Of a stretch of DNA of 64,000 bases, positions 61,868-64,000 are shown piece after piece. Source of the stretch: Phycisphaeraceae bacterium (GTDB lineage Bacteria > Planctomycetota > Phycisphaerae > Phycisphaerales > SM1A02); assembly GCA_019636735.1 (NCBI GenBank), contig JAHBWY010000005.1, positions 255,880-319,879 of the forward strand. Reading direction: 5' to 3'. The notes beneath the pieces are model-generated. The model made no database searches and was not told the origin of the DNA. It saw nothing but the letters and a program-made list of their open reading frames with translations. Both the position numbers and the translations under genes were made by a program. Each line of letters begins with the position of its first letter. The first letter of the stretch is position 1.

Positions 61868-63733
61868 ATGGTCCTCGCAGCCACGATCGTTGCACTCCTC
61901 ATCTCCGGCCCATCCAGCGGATTGAACTCGTCGGGCGTCGATGAAGCGGTCAAGCCTCAAGGTGCCGCCGACGGTGCCATCGCGCAACAAGGCCCGCGGG
62001 ATGAACCCGGGCCAAACCCTGCCGAGGCACGACCGGTGATCGCCGATGAGTTGGCCGTGCGACTTCCGCTGGATGCGGCGAGGCTGCTGGATGGCGGCCC
62101 GACGACCGGCCGCATGCTGGTCTTCCTGCGGCGCCCCGGTTCACGCGCACGCGGCGCTCCCATCGACGCCCCCTTCTTCGAGGATCCGCAGCCTCTCTTC
62201 GGGCGAGAAGTGGAATCGCTTGTTGCAGGCGAACCAGTGGTCTTCTCTGAGGAGTCCGGCACGCTTTCGTTTCCGCACTCGATCAGCGAACTGGGCGGGC
62301 GATTCGAAGCACAAGCGGTCTTTGTTCGCGAGCGGACGGAGCGAGGCCATCTCTCTCCCGGAAACCTGATCTCGGAGGTGACGGAGATCGACCTCGATCC
62401 CGAGCGTCGAGATGCGATCACGCTGACACTTACGCGCCGAGTGCCCGCGCCTGACGCACTGCCGGAGACTCCGGGTGTGATCTGGGAGCAGTTCCGAAGC
62501 GAACTGCTGACCCGCGCGCTCGGGCGCGAGACTTTCGTGAGGGCCGGGGTCGTGCTGCCGTTCGGCTATCACGACATCAACTGGCCAAGGCGACAGTGGC
62601 CCGTGATCTATGTTGTTCCGGGCTTCGGCGGGCGTCACACGATGGCGGCGCAGATCGCGGCGATGAACTCGGGAGAGCGGGCGCGATTGGTGGCGCCACA
62701 GGCGATCTGGGTCGTGCTCGATCCGGAGTCGCCGCTCGGGCATCATCTCTTTGCCGACAGCGAGATTCACGGGCCGCGAGCCACCTCGCTCGTCGAGGAG
62801 TTCATTCCCCATCTCGAATCGAAGTACCGAATCGTGGCGGCGCCTGAGGCGCGGATCGTGACGGGTCACAGTTCTGGAGGATGGAGCGCCTTGTGGCTTG
62901 CGATCGACCAGCCATCAACATTCGGTGCATGCTTCGCGAGCGCGCCAGACCCCGTCGACTTCTCCGCGTTCCAGGTTTCCGACCTCTACAGGGATTCTTC
63001 GGTCTTCGTCGATGACGAGGGCCGCGCGCGGCCGAGCTATCGCCAGCCGATCGGGCCGGAGTATGAGCGCGTGCTGATGACGGCGGAGCAGGAGATCTCG
63101 ATGGAGCATGTGCTCTCTCCTGAGGGGGCCTCCGGTCAGCAGTGGGATGCGTGGGCGTCGGTCTTCGGCAGCGTCGATGCGAGTGGTCGGGGTGTGGCAC
63201 GCATGTGCGATCCCGTCACGGGCGCCGTTGATCGTGATGTGGTTGAGCGGTTGTGGTCGCGCTATGACATTGTGCGACGACTCGATCGAGATTGGGCCAG
63301 ACTGGGGCCGGTGATGATCGACCGTGTCCGAGTGCTCTGCGGCGATCGAGACAATTTCTATCTGGAGCGTGCGGTCGAGCGGCTTCGCGACCTCGTCGAG
63401 CGGCGCCGAAGCGAGGTGGTGGGCGGTGGATCCGGTGATGGCCACAGTGGTGGCGGTGGCGATCGTGGTGCTGAGGGTGGTGGTGATCGCGGCCGTGGAG
63501 AAGATCGTGGTTCTGACAGTGCTCGCGGTGATGCCGACCAACCGGGGCGAAGTCATGGCGCTCGGCCGGAGGGGCGCGGGGGGCACGATGGACGCAGTGC
63601 CCAGAAGGGGCAAGGGGGGCACGGCTATGTGGAGCTTGTGCGTGGAGCGACCCATGGATCGCTGCCATCGCAGGCACTCCTCCGATGGCACAAGGAAATG
63701 CGGGACCACTTCCGTCGCTACGGCTTGGACTGA
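61868..63733 (+). CDS. Secreted alpha/beta hydrolase (esterase-like) with low-complexity insertion
   Basis: 621 residues from the ATG at 61868 (the much longer open frame upstream is antisense to other genes). A hydrophobic leader (VLAATIVALLISGP) is followed by about 40 polar residues. An N-terminal beta domain leads to the hydrolase core: WPVIYVVPGFGGRHTMAAQI, G333-H-S335-S-G337 (nucleophile elbow), Asp near C491GDRDNF, and H596 in GATHGSLP. Between Asp and His lies a Gly/Asp/Arg/Ser-rich stretch of about 70 residues (about 516-585) with no fold. Similar to esterase D and other feruloyl or S-formylglutathione-type hydrolases; substrate unknown. Confidence 0.86.
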   Translation: MVLAATIVALLISGPSSGLNSSGVDEAVKPQGAADGAIAQQGPRDEPGPNPAEARPVIADELAVRLPLDAARLLDGGPTTGRMLVFLRRPGSRARGAPIDAPFFEDPQPLFGREVESLVAGEPVVFSEESGTLSFPHSISELGGRFEAQAVFVRERTERGHLSPGNLISEVTEIDLDPERRDAITLTLTRRVPAPDALPETPGVIWEQFRSELLTRALGRETFVRAGVVLPFGYHDINWPRRQWPVIYVVPGFGGRHTMAAQIAAMNSGERARLVAPQAIWVVLDPESPLGHHLFADSEIHGPRATSLVEEFIPHLESKYRIVAAPEARIVTGHSSGGWSALWLAIDQPSTFGACFASAPDPVDFSAFQVSDLYRDSSVFVDDEGRARPSYRQPIGPEYERVLMTAEQEISMEHVLSPEGASGQQWDAWASVFGSVDASGRGVARMCDPVTGAVDRDVVERLWSRYDIVRRLDRDWARLGPVMIDRVRVLCGDRDNFYLERAVERLRDLVERRRSEVVGGGSGDGHSGGGGDRGAEGGGDRGRGEDRGSDSARGDADQPGRSHGARPEGRGGHDGRSAQKGQGGHGYVELVRGATHGSLPSQALLRWHKEMRDHFRRYGLD

Positions 63734-63817
63734 CCAGCCTTTCGCCAACCGTCTCGGGTCGCTCTCTCGCGTGACCCGCGATCCCATTGCCTTTGCGCTT
63801 CATGCGTTCCGAATCTC

Positions 63818-64000
63818 TGGTCCACCGGTCCACCGGTCCGCTGGTCCGCTGCGCCGCCCGTCCATCGCACCGCCCGTCCACCACATCGCCCGTCCACCAC
63901 ATCGCCCATCCACCGCTCCACCCATCCACCGCTCCACCCATCCACCGCTCCGCCCGTCCATCGCACCGCCCGTCCACCGCACCGCCCGTCCATCGCACCG
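63818..64000 (+). repeat. Minisatellite, 16-bp units, running off the window end
   Basis: From 63855 to 63998 there are nine 16-bp units of the type CGCCCGTCCATCGCAC and CGCCCGTCCACCACAT, with three CACCCATCCACCGCTC-type copies in the middle. It is preceded at 63818-63850 by shorter GGTCCACC and GGTCCGCT units of 8 bp, which look like half-units. The array goes beyond the window. Long frames on the other strand read as low-complexity Trp/Gly/Asp protein and are not taken as genes. Confidence 0.92.

Noticed and set aside
63216..63998. Minus-strand frames of 60-260 codons rich in Trp, Gly and Asp at the right end
   Set aside because: They are translations of the 16-bp minisatellite in several frames and of the hydrolase complement.

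Overview
The window is high-GC bacterial DNA that reads best as a chromosome segment of a Planctomycetota bacterium, most likely class Phycisphaerae. The case rests on several family signatures together: a very large membrane-bound-dehydrogenase-type cytochrome of the PVC superphylum (11629-15555), a prepilin-like protein with the planctomycete FFDGSV-type C-terminal motif (40135-41262), a Ser/Thr kinase beside an ECF-type sigma factor (28341-31866), a fused ccoNO oxidase gene and a dapL-type lysine pathway gene. No rRNA operon, phage, insertion sequence or CRISPR array is visible. There is one tRNA, tRNA-Lys(UUU), at 48832-48904.

1-11167 is a cell-surface polysaccharide locus. It holds a flippase cut by the left edge, three glycosyltransferases, GDP-fucose synthesis (gmd and fcl, divergent), an FkbM methyltransferase and a leftward operon running gmd, glycosyltransferase, acyl carrier protein, SDR reductase, AMP-ligase, GNAT, polysaccharide deacetylase. 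The last five look like a dedicated acyl-loading and acyl-transfer cassette for decorating the glycan. 11293-15555 holds a small unknown gene and the giant PVC cytochrome.

15769-25325 is a complete cbb3 oxidase operon (ccoNO, ccoQ, ccoP, ccoG, ccoH, a SafE-like copper or assembly membrane protein, ccoI, ccoS). Almost every junction is a 4-8 nt overlap. A divergent Rrf2 regulator with three cysteines and a CRP/FNR-type palindrome occupy the control region. A 6 x 20 bp tandem repeat follows the regulator.

25504-33778 holds an aldehyde dehydrogenase, lipoprotein and atypical SDR operon reading left. Its first start codon overlaps the start of a rightward transmembrane Ser/Thr kinase inside one CCATGG. 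The kinase is followed by a sigma factor with an N-terminal FHA domain and by a membrane M48 peptidase. The kinase plus FHA-sigma pair is the most interesting candidate system here, because it suggests phosphothreonine-dependent control of a sigma factor.

33992-48546 is mixed housekeeping and accessory content: a secreted DUF1579-like protein, upp, an HxlR/DinB pair with its own palindrome, two orphan beta-class DNA methyltransferases, a PduO-type cobalamin adenosyltransferase with an asparaginase-family gene, the prepilin-like protein with a structured leader and strong terminator, an EboB-like TatD hydrolase, a DHA2 transporter, purE-purK, a tyrosine recombinase and a CsgG/FlgO-like lipoprotein.

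48832-64000 holds tRNA-Lys, a translationally coupled SNF2 helicase, SWIM protein and inorganic pyrophosphatase operon, a Tricorn-like protease, a PmtA-like methyltransferase with dapL, rlmE, a DUF4097-like lipoprotein and a secreted alpha/beta hydrolase. Two minisatellites lie at 60145-60204 and 63818-64000. Starts were chosen by RBS, overlap with the upstream stop codon and family N-termini. No database search was possible.
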